64,000 bases of DNA from Imperialibacter sp040222385 (GCF_040222385.1 NZ_JAVKDF010000010.1:1-64000), one strand, 5' to 3'; positions 1 to 11,112 are shown, counted from the stretch's first letter. Numbers and translations are program-made. Notes: generated by a model from the sequence alone, not told the origin.

Positions 1-458
1 TGATATTCCAATTGAAGAGGGAGAGACTGTTACAGTTACTTTTGATGGACTTTCTGGTTCTCCAGATGCAGCGGATGGTATTGGCAATCTTGTTCAGGAC
101 TTTTCTGGTCAGGCTGTGACAAACAACGTGGACGGAACAGGCCCTTCTTTTGCGAGCGCTGTGGTAGAGAATGCAGCAGCAGACGAGCTGAAGGTAAGCT
201 TTGATGAGGCAGTTAATTTGACAGTGGCAGACGGATTTTCTATAAGTACCTCTTCATCAGGGGCAGTTATCACTGGAGTGGGTGGAGGTAGTGGTACCAC
301 AGAGATCACATTTACACTTGATATTCCAATTGAAGAGGGAGAGACTGTTACAGTTACTTTTGATGGACTTTCTGGTTCTCCAGATGCAGCGGATGGTATT
401 GGCAATCTTGTTCAGGACTTTTCTGGTCAGGCTGTGACAAACAACGTGGACGGAACAG
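1..458 (+). repeat. In-frame tandem repeat, 318-bp unit, inside the giant adhesin gene
   Basis: Bases 1-140 are identical to bases 319-458, an offset of 318 bp or exactly 106 codons. The identity starts at the window edge, so the repeat may extend upstream. The first mismatch is at 141/459. Each unit is one Ig-like domain ending in the TNNVDGT linker. Exact nucleotide identity suggests recent duplication or gene conversion. Confidence 0.95.
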
Positions 459-3400
459 CGCCGATGTTTGACAATGCTGTAGTAGAAGATGCTGACCGAG
501 ACGATCTCGTAGTGACCTTCGATGAACCCATAGTTCTTAGCGATCAGTCTGGGTTTTCTCTGAACTCCGATGGATCGCCTGTTTCGATAACCGGAGTAAG
601 CGGAAGTGGAACACTTGTTCTAACGTTTTCTTTGGATCGTGATATTAATGCTGTTGAAGTATTAACCCTTGACTATAATGACGCAGCCGGGGATGCCGGG
701 GATGCCGGAGGCAATGCCCTTGGTACATTTGGAGTGGCCGAAAGTGTTACAAATAATGTTTTAAATTCTGCTCCCTTGCTGGATGCGGGTCAATCACCGA
801 CGCTTTCAAATATTGACGAAGATAATCTGACAAGTGCTGGCAATACGATAGCTGAAATAGTTGTTGACGCCTCTATCACCGATCCTGAGGGAGCGGTGGA
901 AGCGATAGCTGTGACCGTAGTAGATAATACGAATGGAGTGTGGCAGTATTCTTTAGATAATGGATCATCATGGAATCTATTCAGCGGAACCACCGGTTCG
1001 AGTGCAGATATTACCACAGCGGCAAGACTACTGGATGGTACTTTAGTAGGGGTCGGAACTCACAAGGTAAGGTTTGTTCCAGATGCCGACTACAATGGTG
1101 ATGCGACTTTTACTTTCAAGGCTTGGGATAGGACAGGTGCAGGTGTGGCGGGAGGCACGATTGATGCAACGACTGGAGGTGGGACAACAGCCTTTTCGAC
1201 GTTGGATGATGTTGCCACTATAACTATCAACCCGATCAACGATGCCCCAACTTTAACAGGTACTGTGGCATTTACGGCCATTGATGAAGATGATGTTACC
1301 AATTCCGGCACATCAATTTTGTCATTGATAACCAGTTTTGCGGGAAACTATACCGATTCAGATGCAGGTGCTTTGGCAGGTTTAGCAGTAACAGGAGTAA
1401 GCACTACTAATGGCACTTGGGAGTTTACACTTGACGGTATTGGGTGGACTGCCCTAGCCCCAACAGGTGACACAGATGCGGTCTTGCTGGCGTCGGACGG
1501 AAACAATGCTATCCGATTTGTCCCTTCGGCTGACTACAATGGTTCAACTGGAAACACGATTAGTGTAAGGGGATGGGATCAGACTTCTGGCTCAGATGGT
1601 AGCCCAACCAATGTAAGTGTTAATGGAGGCACAACGGCATTTAGCGCTGGTGTTGCTGCTACGGCGAGTATTACGGTGAATGCTCTCAACGACGCCCCAA
1701 CATTTAATGTTGTGCTAGGGAACCAAAATGTAAACTCTGATGCAGGAGCAGTTTCTCTGCCGCTATTTATTGACCCAGCAACGCAAATTGTAGTTGGGCC
1801 TGCTGACGAAAATACGCAAACGTTAGATGATTTTACCGTATCAATATTCAGCGACCCTAATGGCGTTCTGGTGCCGGCTTCTGCGGATATCGACAATTCA
1901 GGCACATTGACATATTCTGTTGTTAGTCAGAAACAGGGAGTAGCCACAATCAACGTGTACATAGTTGATGATGGGCCAACTGGCAGCGGAAACGTTAATA
2001 CCTCGCAACTTTACCAGTTTACCATCACTGTGACTGATAATCAACCGCCCGCCATTACCAGCCGGACGCCATCGAACGGGGCCTCTGGTCAGGCTGCCAG
2101 AAATACTATTCAATTTGTATTTAATGAGCAGGTTACTGTGGGCACAGGGGACATCGAAATCAGAGACAACTCCAATACCAATCTGCTTACAAGCGTTTCG
2201 GTCACTGATGCGACCAAAGTTCAGTTGACTGGCGGCAATACGGTCGATGTAACTTTTGATAATTACATGCTCAAGAATGGCAAAACCTACTATGTAATTA
2301 TTGAAAATGGTGCATTTTTAGACGTTAATAGCTCCAACTCATTTGCCCTGACGAGTCCAACTGGATGGACTTTCACTATGTCAGCTGCAAACAGTTCAGC
2401 TCCAAACCTGCTGTACACAATTCCGGCGAATGGGACGCTTGATGTAGGAGTGACGCAGGATATAATATTAGTGTTTGACGAGGTCATGCGTAAGAATGCT
2501 GGTGCAAGTAGCTATGTTTTTGTAGACAAGGAAACATCTTTGAGTGGCCCAGTCATAAGTAATGATGTAATTAGAATAAACCCTCGGGCTAATGATGATT
2601 CTGATTTTGGGCTAATTGATAATGCGACCACGGGGAGCAATAGAGTGGTTATCAACCTTGACCAGAGTCCGGTAGTATTGACTAGCGGAGTAAATGGCAC
2701 ACTGCCATTTACTTTTGACGAAAATTCTTTTTATAGTATTCAGGTGGACAATGATGCCTTTGAAGATATTCAAGATGATAATTCGCCTGCTATTCCGAAG
2801 TTTTATTTCAAAACAGTAGCTGATGGCACACCGCCAACACTAGCTGCGGTAAACGCAGGAGCTTCACCGACCGAACCATTCCAACCAGTTGATGGCGCTA
2901 CAGCTGTCGCAGTTGCCACGTCCACAATTTACGCAACGTTCAATGAGCCGGTAGCAAAGGGGACCGGTAACGTTAAAATCTATGCAGACCTTAGCCCCTC
3001 AGATTTGCTTATTTCGGACGTAGCGATTAGTAACGGTGCTTTTACAGTGAGTGGCCAGCAGTTGGCGATTAACCTTGCTTCCCTTGGAGTTACCCTGTCT
3101 GGAGGCATTACTTACTATATAAATATTGATAATGGTGCGATTAAAGATTTGTTTAATAACTCCTTTGCGGGTATTTCCAATAGCACGACTTGGAATTTCA
3201 CCACGGCAAACGACGGGGTGGCGCCGGTAGTCAGCACCCTGAACCCACTTGACAATACTGCGGAGGTTGGCTTGAGCCCAACTTTGACCGTTACTTTTAG
3301 TGAGCCGATCAAGAAGTTTGCCACGCCTGGCACCAAGTATTTAAGGATTTATTATGGAGCCAACGACAATTTGTTCGCACAAGTCGATGCGAATAGTGTG

Positions 3401-6400
3401 ACAATTGATGCTAATCAAGCAACTTTTTCCGCTGGATCTGCATTTCCAGGGTTTACTGATTTTTATCTTAAGATAGATAACGGAGCCTTTTTCGATTACA
3501 GTACGCCAGCCAATAATTTTGCTGGAATATCTAGTAAGACAGTGTGGAACTTTAAGACTACCGCTACCGGTGATGTCACTCCTCCCGTGGCCAATTTTGG
3601 TAGTGCCACGCCGGCAGATGGCGGCAACATAATCACAAATACACCTTCGTTCTCAATCAACTTCAATGAAGCGATAACGGAAGGTGTTGGAATGATTTCA
3701 CTTTTCAATGCTGCGGGTGACGTTCTCACGGATTCCTGGGATGTTCTTACAGACGTTAATATCAGTGGGTCTACGGCGACATTTCAATTAAATATCGCTT
3801 CCCTTGCCTATGGTGCCAGCTACTACATTCAATGGCCATCTGGTACTTTCGAAGACCTGCTGGGTAATTCTGTTGCAGCCAATAGCAATACAACCAATTG
3901 GAATTTTTCTGTGGCAAATTCGACGGTTGTAACGCCAGCTTCTGTGCTCCTTTGTTCAAATGGAGATTATACAAGTATTGGTACCATTACTATTTCTGAA
4001 GGATCTAATGGAGGTTTTTCAGGGGGAGGAACGTACACGATATCGCTACCGGTTAATTTTGAGTTTGATGTTACCTCGACACCAGATTTCTCCGGGGGAA
4101 CTTACACTGATATTTCAACTCCCGCCGTTGTTAGCTTGACCAAGAGCGCTTTTACGTTTAGTTATTCTGCATCAACATCGGCGGCTCCTGATGTTATTAG
4201 CATCGATGGCCTTTTTGCTAAGTTTACCGGCGTTGCCGACATCACTACTTCCGCTTATCGATCAGCCGGGACAGCGACTCAGGTCGGGAATGCAGCAGCT
4301 GACTTGCAGAGTAATATTGACCTTCAGGGAGTGGTGGTTGCCAGTCCAAGCCTGTCTTATGCGACTTACACAGACTATTATGGAGAAAACTTTACAAATG
4401 GTGAAATATACAATATTGTTAACGTAAACGTTTATGACGGCTATACATTTAATGCGGTTGACCCGGTAGTGACCCTGAACGGCGCTAACTCTGACGTTCG
4501 GTGGTATTCCACTGAAGATTTGGCGACCGAAGTAACATCGCTTTACCAAAACGTTGCCCCGTCTATGGGAGACCTCGGTTTAGACGACGATGGAGATAGC
4601 GGCAACGGGTACTCTCCCAACAATCGTTTCGATTCCGAGTATTGGTGGGGAACAAGTGTGGCGCATGATCCGTTTGGTATCCACACCTGGTGGGTAACCA
4701 ATACAAATGCAAATGGCTGTGAAAGTGATCCTGTTAAAGTAAGGGTTGTCAGCTGGGAAATTTTTGGATACGGCCCGACTGCTTCAACTCAGTTGGATGA
4801 GGACCAGTACACCTACTATATTTATGATACACCTGCCAATCATACTGTGACATGGTCTGGGCCTGGCCTTGAATCGCCCACTGGCTATTTTGGCTACGGG
4901 GGCTACAAATGGATAAAATTTAGGCCGACGACCGCCGGATTGGGTGTTCATAACCTTACAGCTACCCTAAAAAATGTTATTACCGGGGAATCTTACACAA
5001 GAAACTTTCAGGTAACCGTATTGCCTTCGACATCTATTTTAAGCTCTGGGGAAACTCAGCCATGTGTTCCCATTACTTATGGCGGTAGTGTGGTGAATGA
5101 AAAGAACCTTTATCAAATAAACCTATCAGATTTAAGCTCTGCAAACTATATTTTCCACAAGATTGAGGTTTACAGTAGCAATCTTGGAGGTAATCTGACA
5201 TCTGCTAATGTGTATGCGGTTGTTAATAATGGTGGTGGCGATATATATATTCCTGCGGCTGATATTTTTGTTAACGCCCTTAGTACAACTGACTATTATG
5301 ACCCAACCAACGGTGCTTATTCTCCCACGTATGGCTATATTACAAATTGGGTGCTAGACAAAACTGGACTGACCTCTGGTTACTATTACATAAGGCGGTA
5401 TGTTACAACTAGCGGTGATGTTGACCCCGAGGAAACATTGGTGAATCCGTCCTTTATCTTTGGGCAGGAGCAAATTTATTTGAATGCGGCGCCATCAGTA
5501 TCGATTTCTAATCTGAGCACCGATAACTGCGAAAGTGATTCGCCCATAGACTTGGATGTTGTTGTTGATGGCATTTCGTATACAAATCCATCAGGTAATT
5601 TTTACTATCAAGTGCACGACGGCATTGGGTTTGGGGCGGAACAATTGCTCGATGGGGGTGGGACTACCCTCAACTTTGGAGTCCTGGGGGCAGGCAGATA
5701 CAATTTGGTGTATGTATCTGATGGGAGTGAGCAGGCTGGAACAGGTTGCATAGGGAAAAGTGTAGCGCAGGAATTTTTCATCTATCCTATTCCAGTACTC
5801 CCCAGTGTGCAAGCTGGCGCCTCCATTCTTAATCATGGTGGGTTGGTTAGTGGAGATTACTTGTTTGAGTATTGTAAAGGGGAGGTTGTAGACGACGTAG
5901 TGGCGCCGCCATTGGGAACTGGGTTCTATACTTGGTCGTCCGATCTTGCAGGTAACAACGTATTGGGAAATACGAACACTCTTGCTGCTACGGCCATTTT
6001 TGGAGGAACAAATACACCAAATACGACTACAAGGACTTTTTACTTGAGAGAAACGAGCAGCAATGGGTGTGCGTCATTACCAAGGAAGTTTACAATTAAT
6101 GTGTATGATGTTCCGGGCACACCAATAGTAATTGAATCTGGTGGGGATCATATTTTTAACCAGGGAGGAGGCTCCTATCTGATTGAGTATTGTGATTCAG
6201 AGGATATTGCTGACATAGTTTTGGATGCTACGTTTCTTCAAACAGGCTTACCAGTAGGCAAGACGTCGTACTTCCAATGGTATGAAGATGATGGGTTTGG
6301 TAATACTGATTATGGTAGTCCACTGTTAGTTGGTAATATTCTGACACCTGGAGACATAGGATTAAATGCAACGGGTGGAAATCCGGTAGCTTCCAGTCAG

Positions 6401-9400
6401 ACATTTCATGTTGTCCAGTACAATGACAGGGATAATTCGCCTGGCTTTGTAGGTTGCGCTAGCGCTCCGACCAAGGTAACCATTAGTGTTTTTACGACGC
6501 CAACTAACCCAGTAGCGACGGCAGGTAATGGCTTTAGAATGCAATATTATGCTGTTAAGAACTCTACGTCGCTTACCGCCGACGGAGTGACTGGAATCAG
6601 TTTTCTTAACACTCCCTCTGGTACTTCTGCAGTATACAGATGGTACCAGGACGACGGCACGGGAAGTGCGCCAAGCGCTTTCATCAGCGAGAGCCCAATT
6701 CTTACTGTCAGCGATGCATCGCTGAACGGGCTGGATTTGGCAACGGCAGGCACTTACTATTTCTGGGTGAGTCAGGCCACCAGTAAGAACTTTGTGTCAT
6801 CCTTTCAAGGGTGTGAGAGTGATGCAGTTAGAGTCGCCATTACTGTTTTTGATGCACCTACGACACCTGCCCTTACGGCTTCAACTCAAACATCTTATAG
6901 TTATTGCACTGCCGATGACTACTCAAATGATACATATACTATTATCGTTGACGTTCCTCCTGGCTACTTGGGGTCACAGGGAGCCCAGGAGTACAGGTGG
7001 TATCGATCTGATGCATCGGGAAATAAGATCAACCTCAATCCGGTTTTCATTGGTGCCGCCCCTACCGCCCAACAGCTTGGGATTACCGGGCTAAGCAGCA
7101 CCCACACAAGGTATTACATGGCCACGAATGTTACCGACATTATAGGTGTCAACGGAGCCCAGTTTGCTGGGGGTGAAAGTGCTGGTGTGGTTATCCAGTT
7201 TGATTTTTTTAAGACACCGGCAGCTATAGATATCCCAGTTGCGGCACGGACGTACTACTACTGTGAAGACGATGTTGATGACACTACCATTGCTACTTTA
7301 ACTGCTACTAGCACTACCGATGGGGTAACTTTTAAGTGGTATTACGAAGGTGACATTGTTTTTCAGGAAGTCGATGAAGATGCCAGTGCCGCTGCTGCCA
7401 GTACGGTAAATCCAATTTCTGACTTTGAATTATCACCAGGTGTGCCGGTAATTGACCCAACAGTCGACGGCGTATATGATTTTACTGTTACACAGACGGA
7501 TGCTGGTTGCGAGAGCGCTATAACATCAGCCTCAACCATTCGAATAAATATCTTCGCCCTACCAATTACGCCAACTCCGTCTAACGCCAATCCAAGTGTA
7601 TGTTTAGGTCAGTTTGAAGATCCGTTTGTTTTAGATGTTACAGGTAAGTTACCTGGAGCCAGGTTAAACTGGTATGATGGCGAAGGCACGTTGCTCGCTA
7701 ACACAGACACATATAGCCCAGATATTAATCTTCCGGCAGGAAACTATACGTATAGAGTAACCCAGACGACCAACCGAATAGGTACTGATGGCTCAATTTT
7801 TCCAGGATGTGAATCCGAGGCGGCAGAAATAACATATCAGGTATTTGACATCGGCGCTGCCCCCGAAGCGACTGGGCTTCTGGTAAATGGCCAGTACATA
7901 TATGAATATTGCGTTGGTGATGACATTCTTGATATGGAAATTGTTGACCCAGATCCTTCGATCACTTATCGGTGGTACAGCGATGAATCCCGCACAACTC
8001 TGGTTGGAGACAAACCAATTTTAGCCCCGCCTGGAGTAAATAACACCAAAGATTTTGACAGGACTTATTACGTACTGAAGTCTAGCTCTGATAATGGATG
8101 TATTTCAGATGACACCGAGGTGCGAGTGATTGTTAGAGCTTTACCATCACTAAGCTTTACTCAAAACAATATAGCAGGAAACATAGCAATTTGTGTTAAC
8201 GCAGCACCTGTAGCGCTCAGCGCCCAAGATGGTATTGGTACTTTCTTTGGAAATGGTGTGATCGACAATGGGGACGGTACCGCTACATTTAATCCTCTTG
8301 GAGCAATAGATTCACTTGGCATAATCGATCCGCAGCTCCTTACGGAGAGTGTGGTAGATACCATTTGGTTGGAGCATACTAGTACCTTGCAATTTGTTTC
8401 AGGAGAAGGCTGTTACAATTCTGTTTTCAGACTTGTCACAATCAATCCCCTTCCTGAGGTGAACTTTTTTTCTGATGGTAATTTTGAATTTGAAGACAAC
8501 AGCTTTACTATTTGCGTTAATGCCGGTGCTATTTCACTAATTGGAGATCCTTCCGGAGGTACTTTCACAGGGCCCGGCATTACGGCAACTACTTCTGGAG
8601 CAAGGTTTGACCCTCTTAGTGCCCGGACTGAAGACGGAGCCGGATTATATGGCCCCGCCACAACATACACTATCAAGTATGAATATACTAATCCAGCAAC
8701 ATTGTGTTCAAACAGCGTAGAGAAGCAAATTATTGTCTTGCCGCAGCCCCAAATCGACTTTAGCATTAATGGTGGTTGTTCAGGAGAACCTGTGAACTTT
8801 GGTGCACTAATTAGTAATGAAGTTGATTTGTCAGGGGTTTCAAAACTAATATGGGACTTTGGAGACGAATCGGATAAATATGAATCTGCTTCGTCAACTG
8901 ACAGGACAGTTACACACCATTTTAATATCACCCTCCCCAACGCAACTCAGCAGGATTTTCAGGTGAGCTTAACGGTAGTAAGTGTTGATGGCTGCTCGAG
9001 TACTTTCTCCAAAAGTGTATCGATAGGCTCAAGTCCAACTCCAAGGTTTGCCTGGTCAGGTATTATTGAGAACCAACCTACAGTTTTTGAAATTGACGAT
9101 CCGGGAATAAATATTCAGAGTCTCGCAAATGTTACTTTCCAACTTTATAGCGGCGACGAATTGCTGTTTGTTGAGAGTAGAGATAGGAATCCTGCTTTGA
9201 CTGATGCCGCAGCTCAGCGAGCTTATTTGCAAGGTAGTGTCACCACAACTCTACCAACCGGGGGCACTTACAGAGGGGTTCTGAGTTTGCGTTCTGTTAA
9301 CCAGTGTTTCATTTCTTTAGAAAGAGATGTTCAGATACTGAATGTGAAAACAGTTACGGCAGATCAACCCTATTTGGCTACCTTCGATTCGGGGCCAGAA

Positions 9401-11035
9401 GGCTGGTTCGCTGATGTCACTTTCAATGATGATCCTTTGCTTCCTGGGGTGTCAAAATTTGAGTTGACATCACGTCCAAATTCATGGGAGAATGCCGTGC
9501 CGGGCGGTAGCATCCTAAACGATGAAGGTCTGTCAAGAGGCTGGGTAACGAACGCTGACGGAAATTACAACACTGAAGAAAAATCATGGGTTTACAGCCC
9601 CGCTTTTGATATATCAGCCCTTCTTCGCCCAATGGTCAAATTCAATTTGATGTATGACTTTGATGGTAGAAAAGATGGTGTTGTTCTTCAGTATTCTACA
9701 GATAATGGCGCAAACTGGCCAACTTTGGGGCTGTATGATGGAGGTATAGATGAAGCAACAGGCATTAATTGGTATACACTAGAGGGAATAGTGTCCGACC
9801 CAGGGGGCCAAGATGATCAGGGGGGTACCGACAGGGTTGGTTGGGGTGGCTCAACCGATGAGCAAGGCATAAATTATTCAGAGGCCAGACATAAATTGGA
9901 TGAAATTGCTGGTAATAGATCAAGCGTGAGATTTAGGTTTGCCCTTGGTTCAGACAACTCAGTCGATAGCGACAACCCGTTGACTGATGAAGAAGGGTTT
10001 GCATTTGATAATTTTTGGATCGGAGAAAGAAGTAAACTCGTTCTGTTGGAGAAATTTACCTCGACGACAAGCGAAACAAGCCGCACAGTCGACGTGACCA
10101 TTAAAGAGCTTTTGGAGGATTCAACTATTAATAACGATGATGTGATAGTTCTTGATTATCACACAGAATTTAAAAAGACTGCCAGCGATATTGATCCTTT
10201 TAATCAGGTGAACAAAGCTGACCCGGGGGCAAGAGTTCTTTTCTACGGAATCAACAAGGTGCCTTTGTCAATAATAGCCGGCGATCTATCAGAGGGTACG
10301 TTTAACGCAAGCACAACCTCCAACGTTCCTTATTCAGAGTTTACATTGTCCAAATCTTCCTTGATAGATCCTGAGGTCAATATTTCGATAGAACAATTGC
10401 CATCAGAATCTAAAGTGCTTTCCTTGGCTGTTTCATATAACAAGACCGGTCTTAGGCTACCAGAGGACGCAGAGCACAGACTTTATGTGGTGGTGATAGA
10501 ACGATATGAAGAATATCAAGGCAATCCTTATTCTAATATTGTAAGAAAGATTCTGCCAGATGGAAACGGAATTAGGGTTGAAAATCTGCGAGCCCTTGAT
10601 GGAGTTCAAACAGTAAATGTAGTGCCATGGGAAATAAGCGGGAAATTGGTAAAAGACCCTGAAGAGTTGGCTGTTGTTGCTTTTATACAAAGTAACAACA
10701 GCAAGCTTATCTATCAATCTGCGATACTCGACATCGTGGGCAAAGAAGCGAATGCCACCGGCGTCGATCTCCCCGGCGAAATAGCTTCATCTTACGCTCT
10801 TTACCCGAACCCGGCCAATACGGAAGTGGGCGTAAGGTTTGATAGCCAGCTGAACAACGACTTTGAATGGAGACTGATTGATCAGGCAGGAGCTACCATT
10901 TCGAACGGAAGAGTCCAGAAGGGGAGTGAAGCGGCAACATTCGACACAAGGTCTGTACCAAGTGGCATGTACTTTGTGATCATCAGCAATGAAAATGCCA
11001 GGTTCGAACCTAAGAAGCTGTTGATTATTCATTGA
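2..11035 (+). CDS. Giant multidomain T9SS-secreted adhesin-like protein (5' end outside window)
   Basis: The reading frame is open from base 2 to the stop at 11033-11035, giving 3677 visible residues; the true start lies upstream. A GTG at 116 is only an internal codon of a repeat. Domains in order: repeated SWM/Ig-like units (to about 760); two related cadherin-like units containing ADYNG near their ends (about 780-1700); five Big_5-like Ig units with 'F(N/S/D)E' cores (about 2040-3930); a long array of Ig-like units marked by YC and GC motifs (about 5500-8150); a PKD domain with WDFGDE (about 8740-9020); a MAM-like jelly-roll region (about 9350-10020); a thioredoxin-like region without cysteines (about 10030-10740); and a type A T9SS sorting domain with YPNP, ending in KKLLIIH (about 10785-11032). 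It is probably exported through the outer membrane and attached or released at the surface. The function as an adhesin is inferred from architecture only. Confidence 0.93.
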   Translation, partial: DIPIEEGETVTVTFDGLSGSPDAADGIGNLVQDFSGQAVTNNVDGTGPSFASAVVENAAADELKVSFDEAVNLTVADGFSISTSSSGAVITGVGGGSGTTEITFTLDIPIEEGETVTVTFDGLSGSPDAADGIGNLVQDFSGQAVTNNVDGTAPMFDNAVVEDADRDDLVVTFDEPIVLSDQSGFSLNSDGSPVSITGVSGSGTLVLTFSLDRDINAVEVLTLDYNDAAGDAGDAGGNALGTFGVAESVTNNVLNSAPLLDAGQSPTLSNIDEDNLTSAGNTIAEIVVDASITDPEGAVEAIAVTVVDNTNGVWQYSLDNGSSWNLFSGTTGSSADITTAARLLDGTLVGVGTHKVRFVPDADYNGDATFTFKAWDRTGAGVAGGTIDATTGGGTTAFSTLDDVATITINPINDAPTLTGTVAFTAIDEDDVTNSGTSILSLITSFAGNYTDSDAGALAGLAVTGVSTTNGTWEFTLDGIGWTALAPTGDTDAVLLASDGNNAIRFVPSADYNGSTGNTISVRGWDQTSGSDGSPTNVSVNGGTTAFSAGVAATASITVNALNDAPTFNVVLGNQNVNSDAGAVSLPLFIDPATQIVVGPADENTQTLDDFTVSIFSDPNGVLVPASADIDNSGTLTYSVVSQKQGVATINVYIVDDGPTGSGNVNTSQLYQFTITVTDNQPPAITSRTPSNGASGQAARNTIQFVFNEQVTVGTGDIEIRDNSNTNLLTSVSVTDATKVQLTGGNTVDVTFDNYMLKNGKTYYVIIENGAFLDVNSSNSFALTSPTGWTFTMSAANSSAPNLLYTIPANGTLDVGVTQDIILVFDEVMRKNAGASSYVFVDKETSLSGPVISNDVIRINPRANDDSDFGLIDNATTGSNRVVINLDQSPVVLTSGVNGTLPFTFDENSFYSIQVDNDAFEDIQDDNSPAIPKFYFKTVADGTPPTLAAVNAGASPTEPFQPVDGATAVAVATSTIYATFNEPVAKGTGNVKIYADLSPSDLLISDVAISNGAFTVSGQQLAINLASLGVTLSGGITYYINIDNGAIKDLFNNSFAGISNSTTWNFTTANDGVAPVVSTLNPLDNTAEVGLSPTLTVTFSEPIKKFATPGTKYLRIYYGANDNLFAQVDANSVTIDANQATFSAGSAFPGFTDFYLKIDNGAFFDYSTPANNFAGISSKTVWNFKTTATGDVTPPVANFGSATPADGGNIITNTPSFSINFNEAITEGVGMISLFNAAGDVLTDSWDVLTDVNISGSTATFQLNIASLAYGASYYIQWPSGTFEDLLGNSVAANSNTTNWNFSVANSTVVTPASVLLCSNGDYTSIGTITISEGSNGGFSGGGTYTISLPVNFEFDVTSTPDFSGGTYTDISTPAVVSLTKSAFTFSYSASTSAAPDVISIDGLFAKFTGVADITTSAYRSAGTATQVGNAAADLQSNIDLQGVVVASPSLSYATYTDYYGENFTNGEIYNIVNVNVYDGYTFNAVDPVVTLNGANSDVRWYSTEDLATEVTSLYQNVAPSMGDLGLDDDGDSGNGYSPNNRFDSEYWWGTSVAHDPFGIHTWWVTNTNANGCESDPVKVRVVSWEIFGYGPTASTQLDEDQYTYYIYDTPANHTVTWSGPGLESPTGYFGYGGYKWIKFRPTTAGLGVHNLTATLKNVITGESYTRNFQVTVLPSTSILSSGETQPCVPITYGGSVVNEKNLYQINLSDLSSANYIFHKIEVYSSNLGGNLTSANVYAVVNNGGGDIYIPAADIFVNALSTTDYYDPTNGAYSPTYGYITNWVLDKTGLTSGYYYIRRYVTTSGDVDPEETLVNPSFIFGQEQIYLNAAPSVSISNLSTDNCESDSPIDLDVVVDGISYTNPSGNFYYQVHDGIGFGAEQLLDGGGTTLNFGVLGAGRYNLVYVSDGSEQAGTGCIGKSVAQEFFIYPIPVLPSVQAGASILNHGGLVSGDYLFEYCKGEVVDDVVAPPLGTGFYTWSSDLAGNNVLGNTNTLAATAIFGGTNTPNTTTRTFYLRETSSNGCASLPRKFTINVYDVPGTPIVIESGGDHIFNQGGGSYLIEYCDSEDIADIVLDATFLQTGLPVGKTSYFQWYEDDGFGNTDYGSPLLVGNILTPGDIGLNATGGNPVASSQTFHVVQYNDRDNSPGFVGCASAPTKVTISVFTTPTNPVATAGNGFRMQYYAVKNSTSLTADGVTGISFLNTPSGTSAVYRWYQDDGTGSAPSAFISESPILTVSDASLNGLDLATAGTYYFWVSQATSKNFVSSFQGCESDAVRVAITVFDAPTTPALTASTQTSYSYCTADDYSNDTYTIIVDVPPGYLGSQGAQEYRWYRSDASGNKINLNPVFIGAAPTAQQLGITGLSSTHTRYYMATNVTDIIGVNGAQFAGGESAGVVIQFDFFKTPAAIDIPVAARTYYYCEDDVDDTTIATLTATSTTDGVTFKWYYEGDIVFQEVDEDASAAAASTVNPISDFELSPGVPVIDPTVDGVYDFTVTQTDAGCESAITSASTIRINIFALPITPTPSNANPSVCLGQFEDPFVLDVTGKLPGARLNWYDGEGTLLANTDTYSPDINLPAGNYTYRVTQTTNRIGTDGSIFPGCESEAAEITYQVFDIGAAPEATGLLVNGQYIYEYCVGDDILDMEIVDPDPSITYRWYSDESRTTLVGDKPILAPPGVNNTKDFDRTYYVLKSSSDNGCISDDTEVRVIVRALPSLSFTQNNIAGNIAICVNAAPVALSAQDGIGTFFGNGVIDNGDGTATFNPLGAIDSLGIIDPQLLTESVVDTIWLEHTSTLQFVSGEGCYNSVFRLVTINPLPEVNFFSDGNFEFEDNSFTICVNAGAISLIGDPSGGTFTGPGITATTSGARFDPLSARTEDGAGLYGPATTYTIKYEYTNPATLCSNSVEKQIIVLPQPQIDFSINGGCSGEPVNFGALISNEVDLSGVSKLIWDFGDESDKYESASSTDRTVTHHFNITLPNATQQDFQVSLTVVSVDGCSSTFSKSVSIGSSPTPRFAWSGIIENQPTVFEIDDPGINIQSLANVTFQLYSGDELLFVESRDRNPALTDAAAQRAYLQGSVTTTLPTGGTYRGVLSLRSVNQCFISLERDVQILNVKTVTADQPYLATFDSGPEGWFADVTFNDDPLLPGVSKFELTSRPNSWENAVPGGSILNDEGLSRGWVTNADGNYNTEEKSWVYSPAFDISALLRPMVKFNLMYDFDGRKDGVVLQYSTDNGANWPTLGLYDGGIDEATGINWYTLEGIVSDPGGQDDQGGTDRVGWGGSTDEQGINYSEARHKLDEIAGNRSSVRFRFALGSDNSVDSDNPLTDEEGFAFDNFWIGERSKLVLLEKFTSTTSETSRTVDVTIKELLEDSTINNDDVIVLDYHTEFKKTASDIDPFNQVNKADPGARVLFYGINKVPLSIIAGDLSEGTFNASTTSNVPYSEFTLSKSSLIDPEVNISIEQLPSESKVLSLAVSYNKTGLRLPEDAEHRLYVVVIERYEEYQGNPYSNIVRKILPDGNGIRVENLRALDGVQTVNVVPWEISGKLVKDPEELAVVAFIQSNNSKLIYQSAILDIVGKEANATGVDLPGEIASSYALYPNPANTEVGVRFDSQLNNDFEWRLIDQAGATISNGRVQKGSEAATFDTRSVPSGMYFVIISNENARFEPKKLLIIH

Positions 11036-11050
11036 TCAATTGGTGATCAG

Positions 11051-11097
11051 AGCATAAAAAAGGCGACGCTTCTCAGAAGTGCCGCCTTTTTTATGCT
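11051..11097. terminator. Bidirectional intrinsic terminator
   Basis: Perfect 15-bp inverted repeat (11051-11065 with 11083-11097). Each arm carries an A or T run next to a GC-rich core, and the loop can pair further. It sits between the convergent adhesin gene and HPt gene and can serve both strands. Confidence 0.9.
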
Positions 11098-11112
11098 TTG
11101 CAATTTGCTTGG

